This document shows positions 36,428 through 44,142 of a stretch of 64,000 bases of DNA, piece after piece (positions within the stretch are counted from its first letter, which is position 1; each line of letters opens with the position of its first letter). The DNA comes from Virgibacillus_O xinjiangensis (lineage in GTDB: Bacteria; Bacillota; Bacilli; Bacillales; Amphibacillaceae): NCBI RefSeq assembly GCF_042643145.1, contig NZ_JBHRSA010000057.1, positions 1 through 64,000 on the forward strand, in the 5' to 3' direction. The notes below the pieces were generated by a model. It saw only the letters and a list, made by a program, of their open reading frames with translations. It was not told where the DNA came from and did no database searches. A program made the position numbers and the translations under genes.

Positions 36428-36544
36428 TTGCGAGGTCAATAGTTTTCCATAGAAAAACCCTCGACAGATTTCGAGGAGGTCATATCTATATGCTAAAATG
36501 AGGGAAAGCAGCCATATAAAACAGAAAGGGCAAAGGTGCTATCT

Positions 36545-37300
36545 ATGAAACTTGTATCTTGGAATGTGAATGGATTAAGGGCGTGTGTCCGCAAAGGCTT
36601 CATGGACTATTTTCATCAAGTAGATGCAGATATCTTCTGTCTTCAGGAAATAAAGCTTCAACAAGGGCAAATCGACTTGGAACTCCGAGAATATTACCAG
36701 TATTGGAATTATGCTGAACGCAAGGGGTATTCTGGAACTGCAGTCTTTACAAAGGAAGAGCCCTTATCCGTCAAATATGGAGTGGGAAACGAAGATATAG
36801 AAGAAGAAGGCAGGATAATCACCCTTGAATTTGAAGGCTTCTATCTGGTCAATGTCTATACACCAAATTCCAAAAGAGATTTAAGCCGTCTGGACTACCG
36901 GCTGCAATGGGAAGATAAACTGTACCGACACCTCATGGAGCTGGACGAAAAAAAACCTGTCATATATTGTGGTGATTTGAACGTTGCCCATAAAGAGATC
37001 GACCTGCGGAATGATCGGACAAACCATGGCAATTCTGGATTCACTACAGAAGAACGGGGAAAGATGGACCGCCTGCTTAATGCAGGATTCATTGATACAT
37101 TGCGTTACTTCTACCCGGATACAGATGGCCTATATACATGGTGGTCCTATATGAAAACCATCCGGGAAAGAAATGTGGGCTGGCGGATCGATTACTTCAT
37201 TGTCTCCAATCGATTGGAAAATTCCCTGGTTGATTCCCAAGTTCACACTGAAGTGCTGGGAAGCGACCATTGCCCGATTATGCTTGAGATAAATAGCTGA
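36545..37300 (+). CDS. exoA: Exodeoxyribonuclease III (AP endonuclease)
   Basis: A 251-residue Mg-dependent AP endonuclease/3'-5' exonuclease in base-excision repair. WNVNGLRACVRKGF, CLQEIKLQ with metal Glu, GYSGTAVFTKE, YCGDLNVAHKEIDL with catalytic Asp-Asn, GWRIDYFIVS and GSDHCPIML with the last His are all visible. The ATG at 36545 follows AAAGGTG; a GTG three codons earlier is in frame but inside the site. Typical length for the ExoA type. Confidence 0.95.
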   Translation: MKLVSWNVNGLRACVRKGFMDYFHQVDADIFCLQEIKLQQGQIDLELREYYQYWNYAERKGYSGTAVFTKEEPLSVKYGVGNEDIEEEGRIITLEFEGFYLVNVYTPNSKRDLSRLDYRLQWEDKLYRHLMELDEKKPVIYCGDLNVAHKEIDLRNDRTNHGNSGFTTEERGKMDRLLNAGFIDTLRYFYPDTDGLYTWWSYMKTIRERNVGWRIDYFIVSNRLENSLVDSQVHTEVLGSDHCPIMLEINS

Positions 37301-37323
37301 TATAAAAAATAAGGAGTGATTCT

Positions 37324-37716
37324 ATGCAAAGCTACAGTAAAGTCCTGCTTCGTTTTTCCGCTGTGTTTGCCTTTTTAGGTGCCGTACTTGGCTCTCATAT
37401 GGCTGGTGCTGGCGGCTTGGAATTTAAAACCATCCACGCCCACGTTCTTGTAGTCGGTTGGCTATCCCTGTTTTCTTGGGCGGTCTATTACAAGGTGTTC
37501 ACCCCGTCTTCCCATGTTTTGGCTGCCCTTCATGTCTGGAGCGCAATCATAGGAACCGTCGGGTTGACCAGTGGAATGTGGCTCTACTATCTCCGTCCGT
37601 TTTCTTTACCGGAGACATTTGTAACTGTCTATTTCATTGCAGGCGGCACCGTCCTTTTACTCAGCTTTTTATTTTTTCTTATCCTTACTTTTTTGAGGTC
37701 TACACAGGAGAAGTAA
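37324..37716 (+). CDS. Small four-helix membrane protein, unrecognised
   Basis: 130 residues with four membrane segments. The second starts with two His in TIHAHVLVVGWLSLFSWAVYY, and a further His is in ALHVWSAIIG, giving a heme-protein-like look similar to parts of cytochrome oxidase subunit I. No complete heme-copper signature is present, so function is not assigned. AAGGAGTGATTCT precedes the ATG, 20 bases after exoA, so cotranscription is likely. Confidence 0.65.
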   Translation: MQSYSKVLLRFSAVFAFLGAVLGSHMAGAGGLEFKTIHAHVLVVGWLSLFSWAVYYKVFTPSSHVLAALHVWSAIIGTVGLTSGMWLYYLRPFSLPETFVTVYFIAGGTVLLLSFLFFLILTFLRSTQEK

Positions 37717-37740
37717 TAGGTAATTTAATCTACATGGAAG

Positions 37741-37767
37741 AGGCCCGGATATATCTCCGGGCCTTTT
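37741..37767 (+). terminator. Terminator after the four-helix membrane protein gene
   Basis: AGGCCCGGA pairs with TCCGGGCCT (37741-37764), followed by TTTC. Confidence 0.8.
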
Positions 37768-37827
37768 CTCCAGGGAACAGTAAATCTTTCGTTCATCCAA
37801 ATGAGTCTCACGAATGGTTCCGCACTT

Positions 37828-38775
37828 CTACTGTTGAATTGTTTTAAAATAATCGATGATGCCAAGAGCGCTGACCTGCATGTCCAAATTGATAATGATA
37901 TATGCCTCATGGTCATCCGGAATCCCTTCATCCTGCAAATACTTCCTCACTTTGCCAAGCATGCGGCGTGACAATTCATCATAGCCCTTTCCTTCCGTCA
38001 AAGCCTGTTCCCCTTCTTCCACAAATACATCCAGCCATTTGGAGACTTCGTCCAATGCTTTTTGTGGCTGCTCGGTCATTCCAAAATGGCCGTAATAAAT
38101 CCTTCGTGGGTTCAAATCAGAAATACGTTCAATAGATGTCTGCATGGTATTCGGATTAAAGTGGTTCGGTGAAGTAGAAGGCAGAAACAACTGCACCCCA
38201 TCCCTCGCCAGATGTTCATAGCGGATTCCTACTGTATCACCGGTGAAAATTCCCTTGCTTACAGGATCAAAAATGCTGAAATGATGCTTGGCATGACCTG
38301 GCGTATCCAAAAATTCCAATCGGCATTCAGGTCCAATCTGAAGGGTGTCACCATCGGCTTTCAATAGCAGCCTCTCCTCTGGAACAGGAATGATTGGCTC
38401 AAACAGTTCTTGAAAGCTCTCACCATAGATTGCTCTCGCTCCTGCCGCAAGTTTTTTGGGATTGATCAAATGCTTTTCTCCCCGCGGATGGACAACCACT
38501 TTGGCATTCGGGCAATCCTTCAATAGCAGTCCTGCACCTCCTGCATGGTCCAAGTGGATATGGGTCACGATAATATACCGCACCTGATCAAGAGAATAGC
38601 CAAGTGATTCCAGCCCTTTTTTGACATGCTTCACAGAAGGACTCGGTCCTGTCTCAACAATGGTGAGCTGCGCTTCATCCAACACGTAAGTACCAGTACG
38701 GTCAGGCACCCCTAAATCGAATCCATCAATAAGGTATATCCGATCATCCAGCCGTATAGGCTCTCTTTCCTCCAT
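37828..38775 (-). CDS. Metallo-beta-lactamase-fold hydrolase
   Basis: 315 residues. The zinc motif THIHLDHAGG is complete, with later ligands His in TPGHAKHH, Asp in FTGDTVGI and His in YYGHFGM. The short strand-loop IVETGPSPS carries the Asp-equivalent position of the fold. It is of the general hydrolase group seen in many Bacillaceae. AGGAGG precedes the ATG. No operon partner; substrate unknown. Confidence 0.85.
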   Translation of the reverse strand: MEEREPIRLDDRIYLIDGFDLGVPDRTGTYVLDEAQLTIVETGPSPSVKHVKKGLESLGYSLDQVRYIIVTHIHLDHAGGAGLLLKDCPNAKVVVHPRGEKHLINPKKLAAGARAIYGESFQELFEPIIPVPEERLLLKADGDTLQIGPECRLEFLDTPGHAKHHFSIFDPVSKGIFTGDTVGIRYEHLARDGVQLFLPSTSPNHFNPNTMQTSIERISDLNPRRIYYGHFGMTEQPQKALDEVSKWLDVFVEEGEQALTEGKGYDELSRRMLGKVRKYLQDEGIPDDHEAYIIINLDMQVSALGIIDYFKTIQQ

Positions 38776-38953
38776 ATGCAGCCTCCTATGTATTCGGTCT
38801 CTTACCCCATAGTAGCACAGTTTTCAAGGAATTGATCGTACTTTTCCTCATTTTCCTATCCAGTAAAATAACGATTCTCCTCCCTCATTTCGGATGAATA
38901 ACTTGCATCAATCTGCTTAAAATAAACAGGAAAATGATTAGGAGGTTATGGCA

Positions 38954-39568
38954 ATGGATAATCAGCAACAAAACCAGAACTTACAGGGTACTTCCCAAAT
39001 GTCAGCACAGGAGAGTCATGGCGGCCATGAAATGCTGGATGCCCATGAGGCGATTTCCGGGGTCGTTGGAACGTTGGAACACTACCTGTTGTATCAGGAC
39101 CATATCCAAGATCCTGAACTGAAGGCCATGCTTCAACAGCACAAAGCCTATCTTTCCCAGACATATAACACCATCGTGGAGACACTCCAGACTGGAAAAG
39201 AACCATCCGTCAAGACACAGACTTATAATATGGCCCAAGGTAATGATGTCGTTTATGGCATGCAGCCTTCTTCGCCAAAAACACCTGCTCAATCTGTCAA
39301 TGAGCTGAATGACCAGTGCATCTCCAGTTTCATGATGGGACACCTAAAAACTTGTGCTTCCGCCTTTACCATGACAGCCCTGGAAGCGACAAACCCTGTC
39401 CTTCGCAGAGTGTTTGCCGACAGTATCCCCCATGTCATCGAAATGGCGTACGAAGTATTCCAATATCAGAATAAAAACCAATATTACCAAGTGCCTCAAT
39501 TGAAGCAACAGGATATGCAGGCATATATGAACAGTTTCGCCCCAATTCAAAACCCGATGTCCCATTAA
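38954..39568 (+). CDS. Spore coat protein, CotF family
   Basis: A 204-residue protein. A Gln/Asn-rich head (MDNQQQNQNLQGTSQMS) is followed by a helical bundle with HEMLDAHEAISGVVGTLEH, QCISSFMMGHLKTCASAFT and NPVLRRVFADSIPHVIEMA. This is the ferritin-like layout of CotF/YhcQ coat proteins. A tail rich in Gln and Tyr completes it. The ATG at 38954 has AGGAGG 8 bases upstream. Expression in the mother cell or forespore is inferred from the family. Confidence 0.8.
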   Translation: MDNQQQNQNLQGTSQMSAQESHGGHEMLDAHEAISGVVGTLEHYLLYQDHIQDPELKAMLQQHKAYLSQTYNTIVETLQTGKEPSVKTQTYNMAQGNDVVYGMQPSSPKTPAQSVNELNDQCISSFMMGHLKTCASAFTMTALEATNPVLRRVFADSIPHVIEMAYEVFQYQNKNQYYQVPQLKQQDMQAYMNSFAPIQNPMSH

Positions 39569-39582
39569 TGGAAATTAGCCTG

Positions 39583-39623
39583 AACAGCAGTCCGACCGGC
39601 CATTTGCTTGGACTGCTGTTTTT
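39583..39623 (+). terminator. Terminator of the CotF-like gene
   Basis: AACAGCAGTCC pairs with GGACTGCTGTT, followed by TTT. Confidence 0.85.
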
Positions 39624-39671
39624 GGTCATTCTATCATTGACTTCACCCCTGATAAAGACCAGGCATTTGAC

Positions 39672-39708
39672 ATTAAAAAATGCTCTGAGCTTTTTGCCCG
39701 GAGCATTT
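39672..39708 (-). terminator. Terminator downstream of the CxxC protein gene
   Basis: AAATGCTC pairs with GAGCATTT around a 15-base loop; on the minus strand a run of six T follows. Confidence 0.6.
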
Positions 39709-39793
39709 CCCTATAAAGAAGAGAGCAAGTCCCTTTTTCAGACCTCCCCCATTTGTATCTGAGACAATGAAGAACCTCTCCAAATAAGGTTGG

Positions 39794-39970
39794 TCAATCA
39801 AGAAGCCGGTTTGTTTCATCCACTTCCATTATCCTAGCCCCTTTAGCTGCATCATCCTGGCTATAGGAACCATCTCCCCTGCAAATGCTGCATGTATATT
39901 GCCAGCCCTCATCATCTGCCAGCATTCCTGTTCCCTCACATGCTCTGCAACGTTCATCTTTCCCAGACAT
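39794..39970 (-). CDS. Small zinc-binding CxxC protein (YuiA-like)
   Basis: A 58-residue protein with two DnaJ-like half zinc fingers, CRACEGTG (from Cys8) and CSICRGDG (from Cys27), separated by an acidic loop. The C-terminal part (AKGARIMEVDETNRLLD) is a short helix. The CxxCxGxG spacing strongly suggests one bound zinc. AAAGGAGGA lies 7 bases before the ATG, which supports a real gene despite its size. YuiA-type small proteins have no known function. Confidence 0.7.
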   Translation of the reverse strand: MSGKDERCRACEGTGMLADDEGWQYTCSICRGDGSYSQDDAAKGARIMEVDETNRLLD

Positions 39971-40078
39971 AATAGTTCCTCCTTTTTCTCTTAGTATTGC
40001 TGAATCACCTATTTATATGAATCCAAATGAAGGATGAAACGTATGAATACATTATTGGGATAAAAGGAGATGGCTAAG

Positions 40079-40882
40079 ATGAATAATCATGAGATTGACT
40101 ATAAACTTCATGGAGATGACATGCAGTTTGTCGAGGTTGAGCTTGACCCCCAAGAAACGGTCATTGCAGAAGCAGGCAGCTTGATGATGATGGAAGACGG
40201 CATCCAAATGGAAACCATTTTCGGTGATGGAACAAGCCAGCAAGATGGATTGTTCGGAAAGTTGATCGGAGCAGGAAAACGGGTGTTGACAGGAGAAAGC
40301 CTATTTATGACCACATTTACCAATCAAGGAAACGGTAAGAGACAGGTCTCTTTTGCTGCTCCATACCCCGGGAAAATAATTCCTATGGATCTAAGCACGG
40401 TAAATGGTAAGCTGGTCTGCCAAAAGGATTCTTTTCTTGCGGCAGCCAAGGGTGTATCTGTTGGGGTGGAGTTCCAGAAAAAACTGGGAGCCGGTTTTTT
40501 TGGTGGAGAAGGCTTTATTATGCAGAAATTGGAAGGTGATGGCATGGCATTCATCCACGCCGGTGGGACGATTCAGAGAAAGGAACTTTCCGCAGGAGAA
40601 ACACTTCGTGTGGATACTGGATGTCTAGTCGCCATGACAGAGCAGGTTGATTACAATATCGAGTATATAGGGGGAATAAAGACGGCTCTGTTTGGAGGCG
40701 AAGGTCTATATTTTGCCACTTTGAGAGGTCCAGGAACGGTATGGGTCCAGTCCCTGCCTTTCAGTAGACTTGCGAGCAGAATTTTTGCTGCCACCCCACA
40801 ACGGGATGGATCGAATAGTAAGCAAGGAGAAGGAAGCATTGCTGGCGGCTTATTTGATATATTAGGCGGAGACAGAAAATAA
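40079..40882 (+). CDS. AIM24/TIGR00266 family protein
   Basis: A 267-residue beta-rich protein of the AIM24 (DUF124) family. GDDMQFVEVELDPQETVIAEAG, GSLMMMEDGI, GGEGFIMQKLEGDG and VDTGCLVAMTEQVDY are family signatures, and FFGGEG and LFGGEG repeats mark the internal pseudo-symmetry. Bacterial members have no firmly known role; the eukaryotic relative acts at mitochondrial contact sites. AAGGAG lies 9 bases before the ATG at 40079. Confidence 0.88.
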   Translation: MNNHEIDYKLHGDDMQFVEVELDPQETVIAEAGSLMMMEDGIQMETIFGDGTSQQDGLFGKLIGAGKRVLTGESLFMTTFTNQGNGKRQVSFAAPYPGKIIPMDLSTVNGKLVCQKDSFLAAAKGVSVGVEFQKKLGAGFFGGEGFIMQKLEGDGMAFIHAGGTIQRKELSAGETLRVDTGCLVAMTEQVDYNIEYIGGIKTALFGGEGLYFATLRGPGTVWVQSLPFSRLASRIFAATPQRDGSNSKQGEGSIAGGLFDILGGDRK

Positions 40883-40945
40883 TGGCAGGGATGGCCCCCA
40901 TGATAAAAGCCATACTACAGATGTAACCACTTAACAGGGGTGATC

Positions 40946-41119
40946 ATGATGGGCAGAGATGAGCATAATAAAAAGAAAAATAACTTTTTGGCGCAGACAC
41001 CGAAAAACCAAGTGTCAGACGGCCGTGATATTGAGTTCGCTGAAGAGTTTGCCGATACAGCCGACAAGGTTGCCCAGCAAAGGAGCAGGGAAGCTGACCG
41101 TCGAGCGAAGCGAAAATAG
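40946..41119 (+). CDS. YfhD family small protein
   Basis: A 57-residue charged protein: GRDEHNKKKNNFLAQTPKN, then DGRDIEFAEEFADTADKVA, an acidic helix followed by a basic tail (READRRAKRK). This matches YfhD-like proteins of spore formers. Starts at 40946 or 40949 share the AGGGG site. Function unknown. A 9-bp terminator follows. Confidence 0.65.
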   Translation: MMGRDEHNKKKNNFLAQTPKNQVSDGRDIEFAEEFADTADKVAQQRSREADRRAKRK

Positions 41120-41139
41120 TTTTCCACTGAAAAAGGGAG

Positions 41140-41167
41140 GGTATCTCATAAAGGAGATACCCTTTTA
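41140..41167 (+). terminator. Terminator of the YfhD-like gene
   Basis: GGGTATCTC pairs with GAGATACCC (41140-41163), followed by four T. Confidence 0.8.
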
Positions 41168-41225
41168 TGCCTTTTGTTATTTCTGTTAAAATGGGCAAAA
41201 ATGCGTGAAAAGTGAGGAATTTTCA

Positions 41226-41666
41226 ATGAGTAAAAAGAATGTGGACGATTATTTAACAGAGGGTATGTATGGGGTCAGGCTGCCGAAGGATGAGGAAAGG
41301 AAGAAATACCTTGGAACCTTAAGAGAAAGAATTGTGCTTGCCCTGACCAAAGGGCAGGTTATGAGCGATTCAGGCTTGAAGGCTCTGGAGAGTGAAATGA
41401 AGGCCAACCCTGAAGCAAGTCTTTTGATCAATGGCCATGTTTCCCATCGCTTTCTCAAGGAAGAAAAGGAACTTGCCAAGAAATATAATATACATTATAC
41501 CACCCTGACGGATGAAGAAAATGATACCGATATTGGAGCAGTCCTTACTTACGATTACGCAATCGACAAAGAACATATATTCATGGATGAGGAATCAGAC
41601 GAGCAGAAAAGCGATTCAAAAGAATCCCCTTCCTTACTATCCAGACTGAAAAAATGGTTTTCGTAA
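41226..41666 (+). CDS. yueI: YueI family protein (DUF1694)
   Basis: 146 residues. The family opening VDDYLTEGMYGVRLPKDEERKKYLGTL, then ERIVLALTKGQV and HVSHRFLKEEKELAKKYNI are clear. YueI is conserved in Bacilli and unassigned; it is thought to be cytosolic. The tail is Ser/acidic rich and ends in a Lys/Trp helix. The ATG at 41226 has GAGG 8 bases upstream. Convergent with the broken BCCT gene. Confidence 0.85.
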   Translation: MSKKNVDDYLTEGMYGVRLPKDEERKKYLGTLRERIVLALTKGQVMSDSGLKALESEMKANPEASLLINGHVSHRFLKEEKELAKKYNIHYTTLTDEENDTDIGAVLTYDYAIDKEHIFMDEESDEQKSDSKESPSLLSRLKKWFS

Positions 41667-41711
41667 TGAACGGATATTGACTCACCCACTTTTAGTTAGC
41701 CAACAAAGGAG

Positions 41712-41750
41712 AAAGCCCCGCCAAGCTTCCATAGTCTTGGTCGGGGCTTT
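41712..41750. terminator. Hairpin between yueI and the broken BCCT gene
   Basis: AAAGCCCCGCCAAG pairs with CTTGGTCGGGGCTTT with one bulged T. T-runs are short in both directions, which fits a shared terminator. Confidence 0.6.
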
Positions 41751-41769
41751 GTTGAAGCACTTCATAACC

Positions 41770-43059
41770 TTACTTTTTAGGCCCATATTCAGACCGTACT
41801 GCTTTATAAAAAGATCCCCCCATCAAGAGAATGACCAAGGAAAATGGGAGTGCAGCGATAATCAGCATATTCTGCAAACCTTGGGTTCCTCCGAAATATA
41901 CAATAATTGCTGCCACAGCTGATTGTGTCAGCCCCCATGTAATCTTCACGGAATTCTTCGGGTTAAGCAATCCATTGGTACTCAGCATTCCCAGCACAAA
42001 CGTAGCCGAATCAGCAGCACACCCAGCATAAATTCTTTTACTGTGCGGCCTTTGGAGATCCTTGCGATAAAGATACCTAGAAATGGAGCCCAGGAAATCC
42101 ACCATGCCCAGTAAAAGACAGTCCAAGCATTAATCCACCCGCGATTTTCCTCATTAAGTGGAGCTAGACGGAAGCTCATATCAAAGAAATCCGATAGGTA
42201 GCTCCCCAGCGTGCTGGTGAACATGTTCAATATATAAAGCGTCGGCCCGACAATGAAGAGCATCAGCACGAGAACGGTGGCCAAACCCATATTGACGTTA
42301 CTGAGATACTTGATTCCCCGGCCAATTCCGGACCAAGCAGAAAAAATGAACAATGCGGTGGCTATCACCAGTACCAGCAGTTGGATCGTAAAGTTTTCCG
42401 GTGTATTGAATAGGAAGGATAACCCTCCTGTAATTTGTGCAGAACCGAAACCCAGCGTGGCAGCCACACCAACCACCGTCGCAAAGACCGCCAGGGTATC
42501 GATCAACTTCCCGGGTATGCCTCCCATGCTCTTTTCCCCAAAGACCGACACTAATGTCGCAACTAATCAAGCCTGGTGCATCTTTGTGATATTTGAAATA
42601 GGCCAATACCAACGCCACAATTCCATAAACGGCCCATGCATGGACACCCCAGTGGAAGAACGAGTACTGCAGGCCTTCCCTGATTGCTTCATCAGACCCT
42701 GGTTCCGCGGTAGGCGTGCTGATAAACGCATGGGAAACAGGTTCAGCCGTCGTCCAGAATACTAGCCCCATCCCCATACCTGCACTGAAAAGCATAGCGA
42801 ACCAAGTAGGAAGGCTGAATTCCGGCTTATCATGTTCCTTTCCTAGCTTCACCTTACCGTACCTGGAAAAACTGATATAGATACAGAAAGCTAGCATAAG
42901 TACAACAATTAGCAGATAATACCACCCGAAACGAACAGAAATAAAGGTGGTCACTGCAGCAGAGATGTCCTCCAGATGAACAGGTGCTACAGAGCCCCAT
43001 ATGACTACAGCCAAACAAATAGCAATAGAATACCAAAAAACGCTTGTCACATTCTTCAT
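41770..43059 (-). pseudogene. Broken BCCT (betaine/choline/carnitine) transporter
   Basis: Three reading frames on the minus strand add up to an incomplete BCCT carrier. The N-terminal part (42570-43059) has FSAGMGMGLVFWTTAEP and ends at KDAPGLIS. Then one extra A in the AA at 42561-42562 shifts the frame, and the protein continues as LVSVFGEKSMGGIPGKL up to VKEFMLGVLL near 42010, including the substrate-site motif FYWAWWISWAP. It then jumps to ADSATFVLGMLSTNG in a third frame, skipping about 90 codons (membrane segments 9-10) that intact members have. A functional product is unlikely; the sequence is otherwise well conserved, so the loss seems recent. The intact family member at 51921 is a different subtype. 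Confidence 0.85.
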
Positions 43060-43175
43060 AAAAACTCTCCTTTAACTTAGCTTTTTCTATGTGGATCAGA
43101 TTTACACAAAATGGATATTGCATAAGTTCATCGACCAGAGAAAGATGGAGATAATACCTTCTAGGAGGTGTATGT

Positions 43176-43430
43176 ATGACGCAGCCTTACCGCTGTCCCA
43201 ATTGCAAGACAAATAGCACACGATTTAACATTATAGAGCAGAAGGCCACCCCCGTAAAGCTCGATCCGATGACAGGAGAAACCATCATCGCCTACACCAA
43301 TGAATCTCCTGAAGTCTTTCACACTCTATACACCGGTCCCGTCCACAAGATACAATGTGGTGCCTGTGGTCTGATTGAAGATGAACAGAGCTTTATAAAA
43401 TTTGCAGAATACCAACAGCGTCAAGATTGA
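43176..43430 (+). CDS. Small zinc-ribbon protein, unrecognised
   Basis: 84 residues with one Cys pair near the start (CPNC, from Cys7) and another further on (CGAC, from Cys61), a spaced zinc ribbon. Between them is a strand-rich segment (VKLDPMTGETIIAYTNES). AGGAGGTGTATGT precedes the ATG. I do not recognise the family. Confidence 0.7.
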   Translation: MTQPYRCPNCKTNSTRFNIIEQKATPVKLDPMTGETIIAYTNESPEVFHTLYTGPVHKIQCGACGLIEDEQSFIKFAEYQQRQD

Positions 43431-43503
43431 TCCGTCTGCAGATGGTTCGCCTCAGCGGGCGCCCTCTGTTACAATTGGCATATCATGAATAGGAGGGATC
43501 TGT

Positions 43504-44028
43504 ATGCGGCTAGTGGATTCAAAAGTCATTGCCCTTATAGAAGATGACTTCGAAGACTTGGAGCACTGGTACCCTGTCCTCCGTCTGCAGGAGGAGGGTG
43601 CGACGGTGGACATAACCGGAAAAGAAGCCGAAAAAGTCTACACAGGTAAATATGGAGTACCTGCGACATCTTCTGTCGCTCTGAAAGATATAAAAGCAGA
43701 TGACTATGATGCTATCCTTGTACCAGGTGGCTGGGCGCCGGACAAGTTGCGACGCTATCCAGAGGTCATTGACCTGGTAAAGGATATGGATAAAGCACGC
43801 AAGCCCATTGGACAGATCTGCCATGCCGGTTGGGTACTCATCTCAGCAGACATCTTAAATGGGAGAAACGTGACAAGCACCCCTGGAATCAAGGATGATA
43901 TGAAGAATGCTGGTGCTGACTGGCATGACGAGCCAGTAATCATCGATGGCCATATTGTGTCGAGCCGCCGACCGCCGGATTTGCCATCCTATATGAAGGC
44001 GTTCATAGACAAACTGGCAGGTCAATAG
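43504..44028 (+). CDS. PfpI/DJ-1 family protein (type 1 glutamine amidotransferase-like)
   Basis: 174 residues with the PfpI nucleophile elbow GQICHAGWVL (Cys106, His107) and the acidic partner region in LIEDDFEDLE. The strands VIALIEDDF and AILVPGGWAPD frame the fold. Family members act as deglycases, chaperones or peptidases; the catalytic set here is intact. AGGAGGGATCTGT precedes the ATG and a terminator follows. Confidence 0.88.
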   Translation: MRLVDSKVIALIEDDFEDLEHWYPVLRLQEEGATVDITGKEAEKVYTGKYGVPATSSVALKDIKADDYDAILVPGGWAPDKLRRYPEVIDLVKDMDKARKPIGQICHAGWVLISADILNGRNVTSTPGIKDDMKNAGADWHDEPVIIDGHIVSSRRPPDLPSYMKAFIDKLAGQ

Positions 44029-44034
44029 GAGACT

Positions 44035-44059
44035 CCCCCTTCATCAAGGGGGTTTTTTT
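44035..44059 (+). terminator. Terminator of the PfpI-type gene
   Basis: CCCCCTT pairs with AAGGGGG, followed by seven T. Confidence 0.85.
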
Positions 44060-44078
44060 CCGTTCCACAGAAGCAAGC

Positions 44079-44107
44079 TTTACATACGGGAACCGACTTC
44101 ATATAAT
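44079..44107 (+). promoter_or_regulatory. Sigma-A promoter of the acetoacetyl-CoA synthetase gene
   Basis: TTTACA (44079-44084), 17-base spacer, TATAAT (44102-44107), 35 bases upstream of the start codon. Confidence 0.7.
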
Positions 44108-44142
44108 AGTGGTAATTATCGTAAAATTCGGGAGGGGATAGG

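Noticed and set aside
42298..42551. The overlapping frames at 42 kb read as two or three separate small membrane proteins
   Set aside because: Joined in order they reproduce one BCCT carrier with its motifs in the right sequence; separate ribosome sites are missing for the later parts.
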